From positions 1 through 32,088 of the forward strand of contig CANJWH010000036.1 in the NCBI GenBank assembly GCA_947478465.1: 32,088 bases of DNA, written 5' to 3'. Positions 8,236 through 16,270 of this stretch are shown in pieces. The notes beneath the pieces are model-generated. The model had not been told where the DNA came from. It was given only the letters and a program-made list of their open reading frames with translations, and did no database searches. Positions within the stretch are counted from its first letter, which is position 1; each line of letters begins with the position of its first letter. The position numbers and the translations under genes are program-made. The DNA comes from Bacteroidota bacterium (GTDB lineage Bacteria > Bacteroidota > Bacteroidia > SXHM01).

Positions 8236-9375
8236 ATGAATATCCAACTTACCGAAGAACACAAAATGATACAAAAGGCTGCCCGTGATTTTGCTCGTAC
8301 AGAATTGCTGCCCGGAGTAATTGAACGCGATGAAAAACAGGAAGTAGCTTATGAGCAACGTAAAAAGCTGGGAGAACTCGGTTTTCTTGGAATGATGGTA
8401 AGTCCTGAGTACGGAGGTGGCGGCTTAGATGCCATTTCTTATGTTCTTGCAATGGAAGAAATTTCAAAAATCGATTCATCGGTTTCGGTGTGTATGTCAG
8501 TTAATAATTCACTCGTATGTTGGGGTTTGGAAGAGTTTGGAACTGAAGAACAAAAAAGAAAATATTTAGTGCCTCTGGCTAAAGGTGAAATTGTAGGAGC
8601 ATTTTGTTTGAGCGAGCCTGAAGCCGGTTCAGATGCCACCTCACAACGCACAACTGCCATTGATATGGGAGACCACTACATACTTAACGGAACAAAAAAC
8701 TGGATTACTAACGGAGCAACAGCCTCAGTTTATCTGGTAATTGCTCAAACAGATGTAGCAAAAGGTTCACGCGGTATCAATGCATTTATTGTTGAAAAAG
8801 GAATGCCTGGGTTTGTGGTAGGTGCAAAAGAAAATAAACTCGGTATCCGGGGAAGCGACACCACTTCACTGATGTTTACAGATGTAAAAGTTCCCAAAGA
8901 AAACAGAATAGGAGAGGATGGGTTCGGTTTTAAATTTGCGATGAAAACATTGGCAGGCGGAAGAATTGGAATTGCAGCACAGGCATTAGGAATTGCTGCA
9001 GGGGCTTATGAGTTGGCTTTAGCTTATTCAAAAGAGCGCAAAGCTTTTGGCAAACCTATTTCAGAACATCAGGCAATTCAGTTCAAATTGGCTGATATGG
9101 CAACGGAGATTGAAGCCGCACGTTTGCTTTGCTACAAGGCTGCTTGGCACAAAGATCAGCATATGGATTATACCCAATCAGGAGCAATGGCAAAATTGTT
9201 TGCTTCAAAAGTAGCGATGGATACTACCATTGAAGCTGTTCAGGTGCATGGCGGTTACGGTTATGTTAAAGAATACCATGTGGAGCGTTTGATGCGTGAT
9301 GCCAAAATCACACAGATCTATGAAGGAACTTCTGAGATTCAGAAAATTGTAATTTCACGGTCAATACTTCAATAA
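8236..9375 (+). CDS. Short-chain acyl-CoA dehydrogenase
   Basis: This 379-residue FAD enzyme oxidises acyl-CoA to trans-2-enoyl-CoA (beta-oxidation or amino-acid catabolism) and passes electrons to ETF. Length and motifs are those of the butyryl-CoA dehydrogenase group: FCLSEPEAGSDA and NWITNGATAS (FAD/acyl site), the ERKAFGKPISEHQAIQFKLADM helix, and YEGTSEIQ near the C-terminus with the catalytic base Glu at about residue 363. Exact acyl specificity cannot be read by eye; branched short chains remain possible. Its TAA shares a base with an ATG of the next frame (TAATG at 9373-9377), but that frame also has its own promoter-like signal. Confidence 0.93.
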   Translation: MNIQLTEEHKMIQKAARDFARTELLPGVIERDEKQEVAYEQRKKLGELGFLGMMVSPEYGGGGLDAISYVLAMEEISKIDSSVSVCMSVNNSLVCWGLEEFGTEEQKRKYLVPLAKGEIVGAFCLSEPEAGSDATSQRTTAIDMGDHYILNGTKNWITNGATASVYLVIAQTDVAKGSRGINAFIVEKGMPGFVVGAKENKLGIRGSDTTSLMFTDVKVPKENRIGEDGFGFKFAMKTLAGGRIGIAAQALGIAAGAYELALAYSKERKAFGKPISEHQAIQFKLADMATEIEAARLLCYKAAWHKDQHMDYTQSGAMAKLFASKVAMDTTIEAVQVHGGYGYVKEYHVERLMRDAKITQIYEGTSEIQKIVISRSILQ

Positions 9376-11957
9376 TGTTGTTACGCAGAGTTGTACTTAG
9401 GTTTGCACAGAGGTATACAGAGGTTTCCTCTGTGAATCTACGCAAACTCTTCGCCTTTCTCTGTGTAATGTTTTTAAGTAGTTTACTATTTGCGCAACAA
9501 ACACAAACTACCACCACTACTACAAATCCGCAACAAACACAACAGCAACAACAACCTCAGCAGCAAGGATATCCTCAAGGGCAACAGCAGCAAAATACAA
9601 ACATAAATACACTGCCAGCAAATGTTCAGCCAACGCAGCAACAACAGCAACAATTGCAGCAGGCTTTTCCTTCAGGTTTTAATTTAGATAATGTTGACCC
9701 GAAAGATATTCCCGAAGAAGGTGTTTTGCGTTCATTCGGTCTTTCGGAAGAGCAGATAAAATATGCACTGGAAAGAAAACGTGCGGCATTAAAAAAAGGT
9801 CGTTCAGCAGTAGTTGTAGTTCCTGATACTGCAAATAAATCAGTTCTGCTGGGACAAAGACCAAAGGATAAAGTTGTTCCGGTTGACAGCACATTGATTG
9901 ATTCGTTTGGCTTAATCAAAACATACCCTAAAGGTTTGATTTACGGACAAGATGTTTTTCGCAATAACAAAATCCAGTTTTATGATCGTGCTCAGGATGT
10001 TGTAGCGCCTGAAAGCTATATTCTTGGTCCCGGTGACGAGATTAGTGTTTCGGCATGGGGCTTTGCTGATTACAGTGAAATTTTGCTTGTTGATCAAAAC
10101 GGATACATCAATCCAAAACCCGCAGGACGTATTTATGTTAAAGGCATGAATTTTAAAAATGCACGCGCACTAATTCAAAGTAAAATAGGGCAATTTCTGG
10201 ATATGGGGCGCTCGCAAATGGCAATTACGTTAACTTATTCCAGAGTAATAAGTGTAAATATTGTTGGTGAAGTTTTTAATCCGGGTTCGTATACCATTCC
10301 TGCAATTAATACAGCTTTCAATGCACTTGCAGTAGTTGGCGGTCCCGAGCAAATTGGTTCGGTGCGAAATATATACGTAAAGCGTGATGGCAAAACAGTT
10401 GACACCTTAGATGTTTATGATTATTTGCTTGACCCGGCAGGATACAGTCAAACGTATTTGCAGGATAATGACTATATAGTTGTACCAGTTGCAGGAAAAA
10501 CAGTAAGTATTTCGGGTGAGGTTAGAAGAGAGCATGGTTACGAGTTGAAAGAAGGCGAAGAATTGCTTTCACTTCTATCTTTTGCGGGAGGTTTAAAACC
10601 TACTGCATACAAAAGCAATATTCAGGTAAAACGCTACCAAAACAGCCGCGAATATTTGTTCGACATAAATCTTGACACCATGAATGCGCAAGGCTCAGAC
10701 TTTGAGCTTTTTGATGGTGATCATATTATGGTAAGTAAAATCCCGGAAGGCTATTACAATAATGTTACAGCTTCCGGTGCAGTTCGCATTCCCGGTGACT
10801 ATGAGTTACAGAAGGGTAACAGAGTAACCGACCTCTTGGAGAAAACAAAAGGCTTATTGTATGATGCATACACACAGCGAGCTTATATTCTACGATTGAA
10901 TCAGGACTTATCAAAAACTTACATCACGATAAACCTCGCTAAAGTGATGGAGGATGTAAACTACAGCGACAATATTATATTACAGGAATTTGATGAATTG
11001 AAAGTTTTATCTAAAAAAGATTTTGCTGATGATTTTATTGTATCTGTTTTGGGAACCGTGCGCAATCCCGGAGAATTCCCGTTTGGGTCGGGATTAAGTT
11101 TAAAAGACGTTTTGTTTATGGCAGGAGGTTTAAAACGCGAAGCAGCTAATAACCGCATTGAAGTATCACGTATTGTTGATTTTAACGAAGCATTAAATCA
11201 AATGACACCAAAACGTGCTGTGGTTTATACGGTTGAGGTGGGCAATGATTTAAGCCTTACTACCGAAGCAGAAGAATACAGTCTGCAACCTTTTGATCAG
11301 ATTTTTGTTCGTACCAATCCGGATTTTGAACCACCTATGAATGTATATCTTACAGGTGAGGTTTTTTATCCCGGGCAATATTCCATTTTAAGCAAAGAAG
11401 AAACAGTTGCAGACTTGATGAAACGTGCAGGAGGACTTCGTCCTTACGCATTTGTAGATGGTGTAACAATGAATAGACTGGATGTGGGTAATGTTTATCT
11501 TGATTTGGCAAAGGCCATGAAAAATGCAACTTCAAAGCACAACCTTGTTTTAAATGAAGGTGATAGCATTCACATTCCTAAAACGCTTGACCTTGTTTAC
11601 ATCAACGGTGCAGTAGGTAATTATTACGACCATTCAATTTCGGCTCCTTACTTTGGAAAACGGGCAGCCTATTATGTTCGTCATTTTGCCGGAGGCTTTT
11701 CGCAAGATGCTGCCCGCAGAAAAACATACGTGATCTATCCAAATGGGATTATTCGCAATACCAGAGGTTTTGGGTTGTTCAATGTTTATCCTAAAGTCAA
11801 AAAAGGTTCTACTATAAAGGTTATGTATAAACCTAAAAAAGCAGACAAGATGGAGCGCAAACCTGTTGATTGGAATAAAGTGATTGAAAATACAACACTC
11901 AAATTAACGGCCCTTCTCACTGTCTGGTTACTGATAAACAGAGTGACTTCTCCTTAG
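9375..11957 (+). CDS. Polysaccharide export protein with multiple SLBB domains (Wza-like)
   Basis: This is an outer-membrane export channel-type protein for capsule or exopolysaccharide. The longest frame has 860 residues. A hydrophobic signal (about 22-41, LRKLFAFLCVMFLSSLLFAQ) is followed by a Gln/Thr-rich linker (about 41-96), a Poly_export domain (about 211-290, ILGPGDEISVSAWG), and then repeated SLBB units (for example VNIVGEVFNPGSY, VSISGEVRREHGY, VSVLGTVRNPGEF, VYLTGEVFYPGQY). A hydrophobic C-terminal helix (LTALLTVWLLI) follows. There is no lipobox Cys, unlike Wza of E. coli. The start is uncertain: ATG 9375 overlaps the previous stop, but GTG 9432 gives a normal-length signal peptide and follows a promoter-like element. 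The Wzz-like gene follows after 4 bp. Confidence 0.92.
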   Translation: MLLRRVVLRFAQRYTEVSSVNLRKLFAFLCVMFLSSLLFAQQTQTTTTTTNPQQTQQQQQPQQQGYPQGQQQQNTNINTLPANVQPTQQQQQQLQQAFPSGFNLDNVDPKDIPEEGVLRSFGLSEEQIKYALERKRAALKKGRSAVVVVPDTANKSVLLGQRPKDKVVPVDSTLIDSFGLIKTYPKGLIYGQDVFRNNKIQFYDRAQDVVAPESYILGPGDEISVSAWGFADYSEILLVDQNGYINPKPAGRIYVKGMNFKNARALIQSKIGQFLDMGRSQMAITLTYSRVISVNIVGEVFNPGSYTIPAINTAFNALAVVGGPEQIGSVRNIYVKRDGKTVDTLDVYDYLLDPAGYSQTYLQDNDYIVVPVAGKTVSISGEVRREHGYELKEGEELLSLLSFAGGLKPTAYKSNIQVKRYQNSREYLFDINLDTMNAQGSDFELFDGDHIMVSKIPEGYYNNVTASGAVRIPGDYELQKGNRVTDLLEKTKGLLYDAYTQRAYILRLNQDLSKTYITINLAKVMEDVNYSDNIILQEFDELKVLSKKDFADDFIVSVLGTVRNPGEFPFGSGLSLKDVLFMAGGLKREAANNRIEVSRIVDFNEALNQMTPKRAVVYTVEVGNDLSLTTEAEEYSLQPFDQIFVRTNPDFEPPMNVYLTGEVFYPGQYSILSKEETVADLMKRAGGLRPYAFVDGVTMNRLDVGNVYLDLAKAMKNATSKHNLVLNEGDSIHIPKTLDLVYINGAVGNYYDHSISAPYFGKRAAYYVRHFAGGFSQDAARRKTYVIYPNGIIRNTRGFGLFNVYPKVKKGSTIKVMYKPKKADKMERKPVDWNKVIENTTLKLTALLTVWLLINRVTSP
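9378..9405 (+). promoter_or_regulatory. Possible internal promoter for the polysaccharide export genes
   Basis: TTG at 9378-9380 is followed after 17 bases by TAGGTTTG at 9398-9405, an exact -7 box. If used, transcription starts near 9410, which is downstream of the ATG at 9375 and would favour the GTG at 9432 or the ATG at 9468 as start of the export protein. Confidence 0.4.
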
Positions 11958-11961
11958 CACT

Positions 11962-13023
11962 ATGTCACAGAATACGCAAAGCGAAGACATAACACTTAGT
12001 CAGGTTCTTATTAGAATAAGAGAAATAAGGAGTTATTTGTTTTCTAAGTGGAAACAGTTTTTACTGTTTGCCCTGTTGTTTGCTGTTTTAGGAATTGCGC
12101 TTTCTTTTATACTCAAACCTAAGTATAAAGCCAACCTTACTTTTGTTCTGGAAGAATCGCAATCAGAATCTCCCTTGGGTGCTTATGCAGGAATTGCCAG
12201 TCAGTTTGGTTTTGACTTGGGCGGAATGACGGGCAGTAATGTTTTCAGTGAAGACAATCTTACCGAACTTCTCAGTTCCCGGAAAATTGTTGAAGAAGCT
12301 CTGCTCAACAAAAACAAGATAAACGGGAAAGAACAATTGCTCGTAAATCATTTTATGGATTCTCCGTTGCTTAACAATTGGACAGATGAAGAACTTCTTG
12401 GAACTATCCGCTTCCCTTCTGTCCGGGATTCCTTTACAACTGTTCAGGATAGCTTACTCTTTGAAATCTTTACTCTAGTAACCGAAAAATACCTGACCGT
12501 AAAAAATGTAAGCGCAAAATCAACCATTCTTTTGGTTGAATGCCTCTCTAAAGACGAACAGTTTTCAAAATACTTAGTTGAAAATCTGATGAAAAGTGTT
12601 ACAGATTTTTACATCAGCAATAAAACCCAGCGTGCACGTGAAACAGTTGCTTTTGTAAAAGGAAGAACCGACTCCATTGCCGGAGCGCTTGCTTCTTCTG
12701 AGTTGCGTTTGGCAAAGTATAAAGACTCGCGCCATGCCACCATTCGTGCCGAAGGATATATGGAAGAATTGCGCCTTACCCGCGATGTTCAGATACTGAA
12801 TGCCATGTATGCAGAGGCGGTAAAAAATCTTGAACTCAGTAAAGTAACACTGCTGAACCAAACACCATTAATACAAGTTATAGACAGCCCCATTCTGCCG
12901 CTTGAGGTGGTGGAAATTACTCCGCTCAAAGGAATTGTATTTGGCGCAATCATTGGCTTGGTGCTTGCCTTCTTCTGGCTTTTGGTCAAGAAGATATCAG
13001 ATGATGCCGTGGCATTAGGGTAG
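11962..13023 (+). CDS. Wzz-type polysaccharide co-polymerase / chain-length determinant
   Basis: This is a 353-residue inner-membrane protein with the classic layout: a transmembrane helix at about 33-52 (FLLFALLFAVLGIALSFIL), a large periplasmic part with helical, coiled-coil-like stretch (about 205-290), and a second helix at about 326-345 preceded by the Pro-rich SPILPLEVVEITPLKG. It would set polymer length and work with the Wza-like export protein encoded 4 bp upstream. There is no C-terminal tyrosine-kinase domain, so a separate kinase, if any, lies elsewhere. No glycosyltransferases are adjacent, so this is an isolated export pair. Confidence 0.88.
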   Translation: MSQNTQSEDITLSQVLIRIREIRSYLFSKWKQFLLFALLFAVLGIALSFILKPKYKANLTFVLEESQSESPLGAYAGIASQFGFDLGGMTGSNVFSEDNLTELLSSRKIVEEALLNKNKINGKEQLLVNHFMDSPLLNNWTDEELLGTIRFPSVRDSFTTVQDSLLFEIFTLVTEKYLTVKNVSAKSTILLVECLSKDEQFSKYLVENLMKSVTDFYISNKTQRARETVAFVKGRTDSIAGALASSELRLAKYKDSRHATIRAEGYMEELRLTRDVQILNAMYAEAVKNLELSKVTLLNQTPLIQVIDSPILPLEVVEITPLKGIVFGAIIGLVLAFFWLLVKKISDDAVALG

Positions 13024-13041
13024 TTTTTTACCCCAATTTTT

Positions 13042-13072
13042 TTTGCTTTATTCAAATCCTTTTCTACATTTG
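13042..13072 (+). promoter_or_regulatory. Consensus Bacteroidota promoter TTTG-N19-TACATTTG
   Basis: TTTG at 13042-13045, exactly 19 bases, then TACATTTG at 13065-13072. This is a full match to the -33/-7 consensus and the best promoter in the window. The predicted transcription start is about 13077-13080, 20 bp beyond the end of the Wzz-like gene. Confidence 0.72.
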
Positions 13073-13093
13073 TTCCCACTCAACCGTTTAACT

Positions 13094-13180
13094 ATGCCAC
13101 TAAACCTGTATAACATACCTTCTGCAACCCGCGTGGGAGTACACACACACACACCCACACACACACACGTGTTCTACTAA
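13094..13180 (+). CDS. Possible 28-codon leader ORF rich in His and Thr
   Basis: ATG at 13094 opens 28 codons ending at TAA 13178-13180. The peptide starts MPLNLYNIPSATRVGV and then has HTHTPTHTH before VFY. The His/Thr run comes from a (CA)n-type microsatellite, so the residue bias could be incidental. Position supports a leader peptide: it begins about 15 bases after a consensus promoter's predicted start and ends 24 bases before a strong terminator. I do not recognise the peptide, and the following genes are not histidine or threonine biosynthesis genes. Confidence 0.35.
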   Translation: MPLNLYNIPSATRVGVHTHTPTHTHVFY

Positions 13181-13203
13181 CTAATTTTTTAAACTTAATT
13201 TAT

Positions 13204-13245
13204 AAAACGGCTGTTGCGCTTCGCGCAACAGCCGTTTTTGTTTTT
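13204..13245 (+). terminator. Intrinsic terminator, 16-bp perfect stem with 3-nt loop
   Basis: The arm 13204-13219 is the exact reverse complement of 13223-13238, loop TTC, followed by TGTTTTTA. The stem is GC-rich in its upper part. It ends the short transcription unit starting near 13079. The downstream gene's reading frame runs through its right arm and T-tract. Confidence 0.85.
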
Positions 13246-13254
13246 ATAATTTTA

Positions 13255-13803
13255 GTGAGCAACTTTTCTTTTGCTCAAATTGCCGTTGGCAAAAAAGATG
13301 TAACGCTGAGTTACGACAATCAAACAGGTTTGATTTCATGGAACGGTGAAATAACTACTGCGCTTGAGAAAGCAGCGTTATACCAAAAAATAAAAAACTT
13401 TACAGGCAGCCGCTATCATCCCGAGAGTAGCGAAAAAGTAACTGACGATGCCACCAACGGAATTATTGAAATACGCTGCCAGTTTGATGAGGTGCATAAA
13501 ATATTAGGCTCAATGACTGTTGCGCCTACAGGTGCAGTCTATTATACTCTTCGTTTGCAGATAAGCGGCAGTGTGGTTAGATATTCATTCACCAATTTTT
13601 ATCACCGTGTGGATGCACGCCATCTCAGAACGGTGCTGCCAAGTTTCGGATACCTTGAAGATTTTGATACACCAGAAGAGCGCGAAACCCTTAGTAAATA
13701 TTACCAGCAGAATTATAAAGACGACCTCGCGGCCATTATATCACAGGCAGAGGCGCACGTAACAATTGAAATAGCTAAACTAAACCAATACCTAACCAAA
13801 TAA
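13255..13803 (+). CDS. Exported protein of unknown function (DUF4468-like)
   Basis: The frame gives 182 residues from GTG 13255. Just upstream the same frame encodes a hydrophobic run (VFVFIILVSNFSFAQ counting from 13234), which looks like the real signal peptide. However, there is no ATG, GTG or TTG between the in-frame stop near 13111 and 13255. The true start is therefore unclear: a rare start codon, an altered 5' end, or GTG 13255 with a degenerate signal. The mature part has alternating beta segments (IIEIRCQFDEV, GAVYYTLRLQISGSVVRYSFTNFYH) that loosely recall DUF4468; this is tentative. It is followed after 3 bp by the next gene, so it probably forms an operon reading to 15032. Confidence 0.6.
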   Translation: MSNFSFAQIAVGKKDVTLSYDNQTGLISWNGEITTALEKAALYQKIKNFTGSRYHPESSEKVTDDATNGIIEIRCQFDEVHKILGSMTVAPTGAVYYTLRLQISGSVVRYSFTNFYHRVDARHLRTVLPSFGYLEDFDTPEERETLSKYYQQNYKDDLAAIISQAEAHVTIEIAKLNQYLTK

Positions 13804-13806
13804 ATT

Positions 13807-14553
13807 ATGAGAAAACTACTTACATCTCTATTGCTGCTTGTTGCATTAGGCACAACTGCACAGGAAAAACAAAATTACCTGAAGCTTCATCTTGGCTACG
13901 ATTTTATAGTGGGTAAACCCAATCTCATGCCTATGAAGCCGGGTATCAGTTATGAGCGTTTGTTTGGCGAAAAAAATTCCATCAATGTAGGGGCATTCGG
14001 AGCCTTCCAGTTTATTGAAGCCATTTCTGAAAATTCAGCAGGAAAAGATTATTACCACAAACTAAGCGGTGGTGGTGTATTTATTTCATATCGCAGGTAT
14101 TTATCAAAATACAAACCTGCACCTACAGGCTTGTTTGTTGAACCGGGTGTAGATATTACCTATTACGGAGCAACTACAACTACAGGAACAGGGGTTGGTA
14201 TTGCAAAAGTTAGCTATAAATCAAACTACCTCACTACCACACCCTTTGTTGGTATAGGGTTTAATATGCAAACCTCAAAAAATATGACCTATGGTTTTAA
14301 ACTAAATCTTGGCTACCTAATACCGTTTGAGATGGTTAAGAATTCAGAAGTTGCAGATTATCCTCAAGCAACCGGACAAAGTTCATTTACTGCTTCTGCT
14401 AATGGAGCAACAGTAACATACCCTACTTATGCTGATGAACCGGCTTATACCCCTCCGGTAAGCACAGAAGTTGTAGTGCCAGGTGGAAAGCAGAAAGCAA
14501 TTAACGGAGGTGTATATTTTGGCATTGGTATTCAAATAGGTTTTGGTTTATAA
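13807..14553 (+). CDS. Outer-membrane beta-barrel-like protein of unknown function
   Basis: This is a 248-residue protein with a signal peptide (RKLLTSLLLLVALGTTAQ). The mature part has many short amphipathic strands separated by turns and Gly/Tyr-rich segments (YLKLHLGYDF, SINVGAFGAFQF, GGGVFISYRRYL, GLFVEPGVDITYYG, TTPFVGIGFNMQT, YGFKLNLGYLIPF). It closes with GVYFGIGIQIGFGL, a pattern typical of small outer-membrane barrels. No named family is claimed. Three bases separate it from the upstream gene and 20 from the downstream lipoprotein gene. Confidence 0.7.
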   Translation: MRKLLTSLLLLVALGTTAQEKQNYLKLHLGYDFIVGKPNLMPMKPGISYERLFGEKNSINVGAFGAFQFIEAISENSAGKDYYHKLSGGGVFISYRRYLSKYKPAPTGLFVEPGVDITYYGATTTTGTGVGIAKVSYKSNYLTTTPFVGIGFNMQTSKNMTYGFKLNLGYLIPFEMVKNSEVADYPQATGQSSFTASANGATVTYPTYADEPAYTPPVSTEVVVPGGKQKAINGGVYFGIGIQIGFGL

Positions 14554-14573
14554 ATTCTAAAATAGCTCTTACA

Positions 14574-15032
14574 ATGAAAACAATTAAAAAATATCCAATT
14601 CTTATTTTGTTAATACTGTTTATTACTTCATGTAAAAAAAATGATGATGCAAATTCAGTAGCTCCTGATTATGTGAAAGGTAAATGGACATCTAATGTTT
14701 CTTATAAATTTAATTCCCCTGAGTATCAAAATATAGTAGAACACTGGTATTTTGGTGAGGATGGAGTTGTAATCTATGATGGAACTGCATGGGATAGTTA
14801 TAATAACAGGCAGCAATCATATCAGTTTATCGGAACCTATGCAGCTTTTGAAACATCAGTAAGTGTTTATTGGAATGAAAATAAATTGTATTACAGATGG
14901 GATAATGGATCATGGGTTACAACGTGGTTTTCACCCAATAACTACGTTTTTACAATACAAGAATTAAATAACAGAACAATGATTTTAAGTTCAAGTTTAG
15001 GCACATGGACATTTACAAGAGTTATTGAATAA
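14574..15032 (+). CDS. Small lipoprotein, lipocalin-like
   Basis: This 152-residue protein has a lipoprotein signal (YPILILLILFITSC, lipobox Cys at residue 20, then KKNDD). The mature part starts VKGKWTSNVSY, and alternating strands with WYFGEDGVVIYDG, TWFSPNNYVFTIQELNNRTMILSS and TWTFTRV follow. This resembles the lipocalin-like/DUF-type small lipoproteins common in Bacteroidota. There is no enzyme motif. It is the last gene of the 13255-15032 cluster. Confidence 0.68.
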   Translation: MKTIKKYPILILLILFITSCKKNDDANSVAPDYVKGKWTSNVSYKFNSPEYQNIVEHWYFGEDGVVIYDGTAWDSYNNRQQSYQFIGTYAAFETSVSVYWNENKLYYRWDNGSWVTTWFSPNNYVFTIQELNNRTMILSSSLGTWTFTRVIE

Positions 15033-15225
15033 AACTTGTACGGGCTTCACCTCCCGAACTGCTACTAACACCAGAACCCCAGCTGAGCCGAATTTGTAAT
15101 TCGGCTCGAAACACAAAATAATTTGCAATTATTTTAAACAAAACAACCTTCAAAACTTTCATAACTCTTCCCAACTGAACATCACAAATCACAAACAATT
15201 ATAAACCTAAAAAACAGAAACTCCC
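15033..15225. repeat. Gene-free spacer with a perfect hairpin at 15085-15107
   Basis: GAGCCGAATT (15085-15094) and AATTCGGCTC (15098-15107) form a perfect 10-bp stem with loop TGT. A weaker CGGG...CCCG pair lies at 15041-15056. No T-tract follows on the plus strand, so it is not a clear terminator for the lipoprotein gene. It looks like a dispersed intergenic hairpin repeat. The rest up to the ATG at 15226 is AT-rich, and no convincing promoter was found. Confidence 0.5.
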
Positions 15226-15960
15226 ATGGCATCAACAACAGAAACAGGTCACGCAGTTAACTTCAATAACTTCAACACCCTCATCGCCCGTGTAATCGGC
15301 TACGGCATCCGCTACAACCCAACCAACAACCTCATCAAGCAGCCCGCACTCCAAATGACCTACGCCAATGCAGGCACAGCCCTCCAGCACATTGCCCAGT
15401 TCAAACCCGCTTACGATAATGCCATCAACCTCCGTCAGCAACTCTTTGCCGATATGGAAAAACTATCAACCCGCGCCATCAATGCCTTTGATGCTACACA
15501 AGCCGTTGCGGATGCACAGGTAAAAGATGCAAAAGTCGTTCTTCGTAAAATCCGTGGCGAGCGCAAAAGCAAACTAATCGAAAACCCTACACCCGAAGAC
15601 CCTACACAAATCTCAGCCTCACAAAAATCATTTGCCAATCAAGTGCTCCACTTTGGTCAGCTCGTAGGCCTCATCACAGCAGAGCCAACCTATAACCCTA
15701 ACGAAGTAGATGTACAGCCCGCCAGTCTTATCAACTTCCTCAACTCACTAAACCTTGCCAACCAAACCGTAGCCACCGCCCAGCAACCCTATTTAGATGC
15801 AATTGCCGAGCGCACCACCACCTTCTATGCCGATAAAACCGGCCTCTTCGACCTTCAAAAAGAAGTAAAAAAATACGTAAAATCCGTTTCCACCATCACC
15901 CTTGCCGAATTCCGCCAAATCTCTGGCCTCAAATTCACCCGCCCCAAAAAGAAAAAATAA
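15226..15960 (+). CDS. Conserved Bacteroidota protein with internal duplication, unknown function
   Basis: This is a 244-residue soluble, mostly helical protein without signal peptide or membrane helix, ending in a basic tail (PKKKK). It appears to consist of two related halves (about 14-109 and 134-236). Each has a tyrosine-Asn-Pro turn (RYNPTNN; TYNPNEV), a following helix, a Tyr-x-x-Ala-Ile segment (AYDNAINLRQ; PYLDAIAERT) and a Lys/Val helix (VVLRKIRGE; VKKYVKSV). I recall similar 240-residue hypothetical proteins in other Bacteroidota. Codon use is unusual: C-ending codons dominate, and in the 60 bases from 15301 I count 26 C and 7 G. No promoter was recognised. Confidence 0.72.
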   Translation: MASTTETGHAVNFNNFNTLIARVIGYGIRYNPTNNLIKQPALQMTYANAGTALQHIAQFKPAYDNAINLRQQLFADMEKLSTRAINAFDATQAVADAQVKDAKVVLRKIRGERKSKLIENPTPEDPTQISASQKSFANQVLHFGQLVGLITAEPTYNPNEVDVQPASLINFLNSLNLANQTVATAQQPYLDAIAERTTTFYADKTGLFDLQKEVKKYVKSVSTITLAEFRQISGLKFTRPKKKK

Positions 15961-15966
15961 CCTAAC

Positions 15967-15992
15967 GTCATGCTGAACTTGTTTCAGCATCT
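15967..15992. repeat. Dispersed hairpin repeat (GTCATGCTGAAC type)
   Basis: ATGCTGAA (15970-15977) pairs with TTCAGCAT (15983-15990). The phrase is one I have often seen as an intergenic repeat in many bacterial genomes. It lies just after the stop of the 15226 gene and is followed by an A-tract, so it would act as a terminator only for minus-strand transcription. Confidence 0.55.
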
Positions 15993-16071
15993 CAAAAAAA
16001 AAATTCCATACCCCCTCCTTAATTTCAAGGACGGATGGTCAATCTCGCGTCTGTCGCCTGTGGGCGGCTGT

Positions 16072-16157
16072 CCACGCTGAGTGCGAACCATAAGTTGGTC
16101 GGCAATAATAGCGTTGGCATTGTGCGACAAGACCAAGCTTATGGTTGGTCAGCGTGG
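16072..16157. repeat. Long imperfect inverted repeat (MITE-like element candidate)
   Basis: The left arm 16072-16100 and right arm 16131-16157 are complementary over most of their length. CCACGCTGA pairs with TCAGCGTGG, AACCATAAG with CTTATGGTT, and TTGGTC with GACCAA, with small bulges and a 30-base loop. It contains no gene. The flanking TGTCGCCTGTGGGCGGCTGT is itself GC-rich and self-complementary in part. Probably a non-coding repeat. Confidence 0.55.
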
Positions 16158-16270
16158 TGCCTTTTCTTTTGTTACTTTTCTTTGGGCAAGCAAAGAACTG
16201 CGCAGCACTCATGAACACCTTAAAAAACAAACAACTCGTGAATAAAAGTAAGAGATTGGAAAATACTCTC

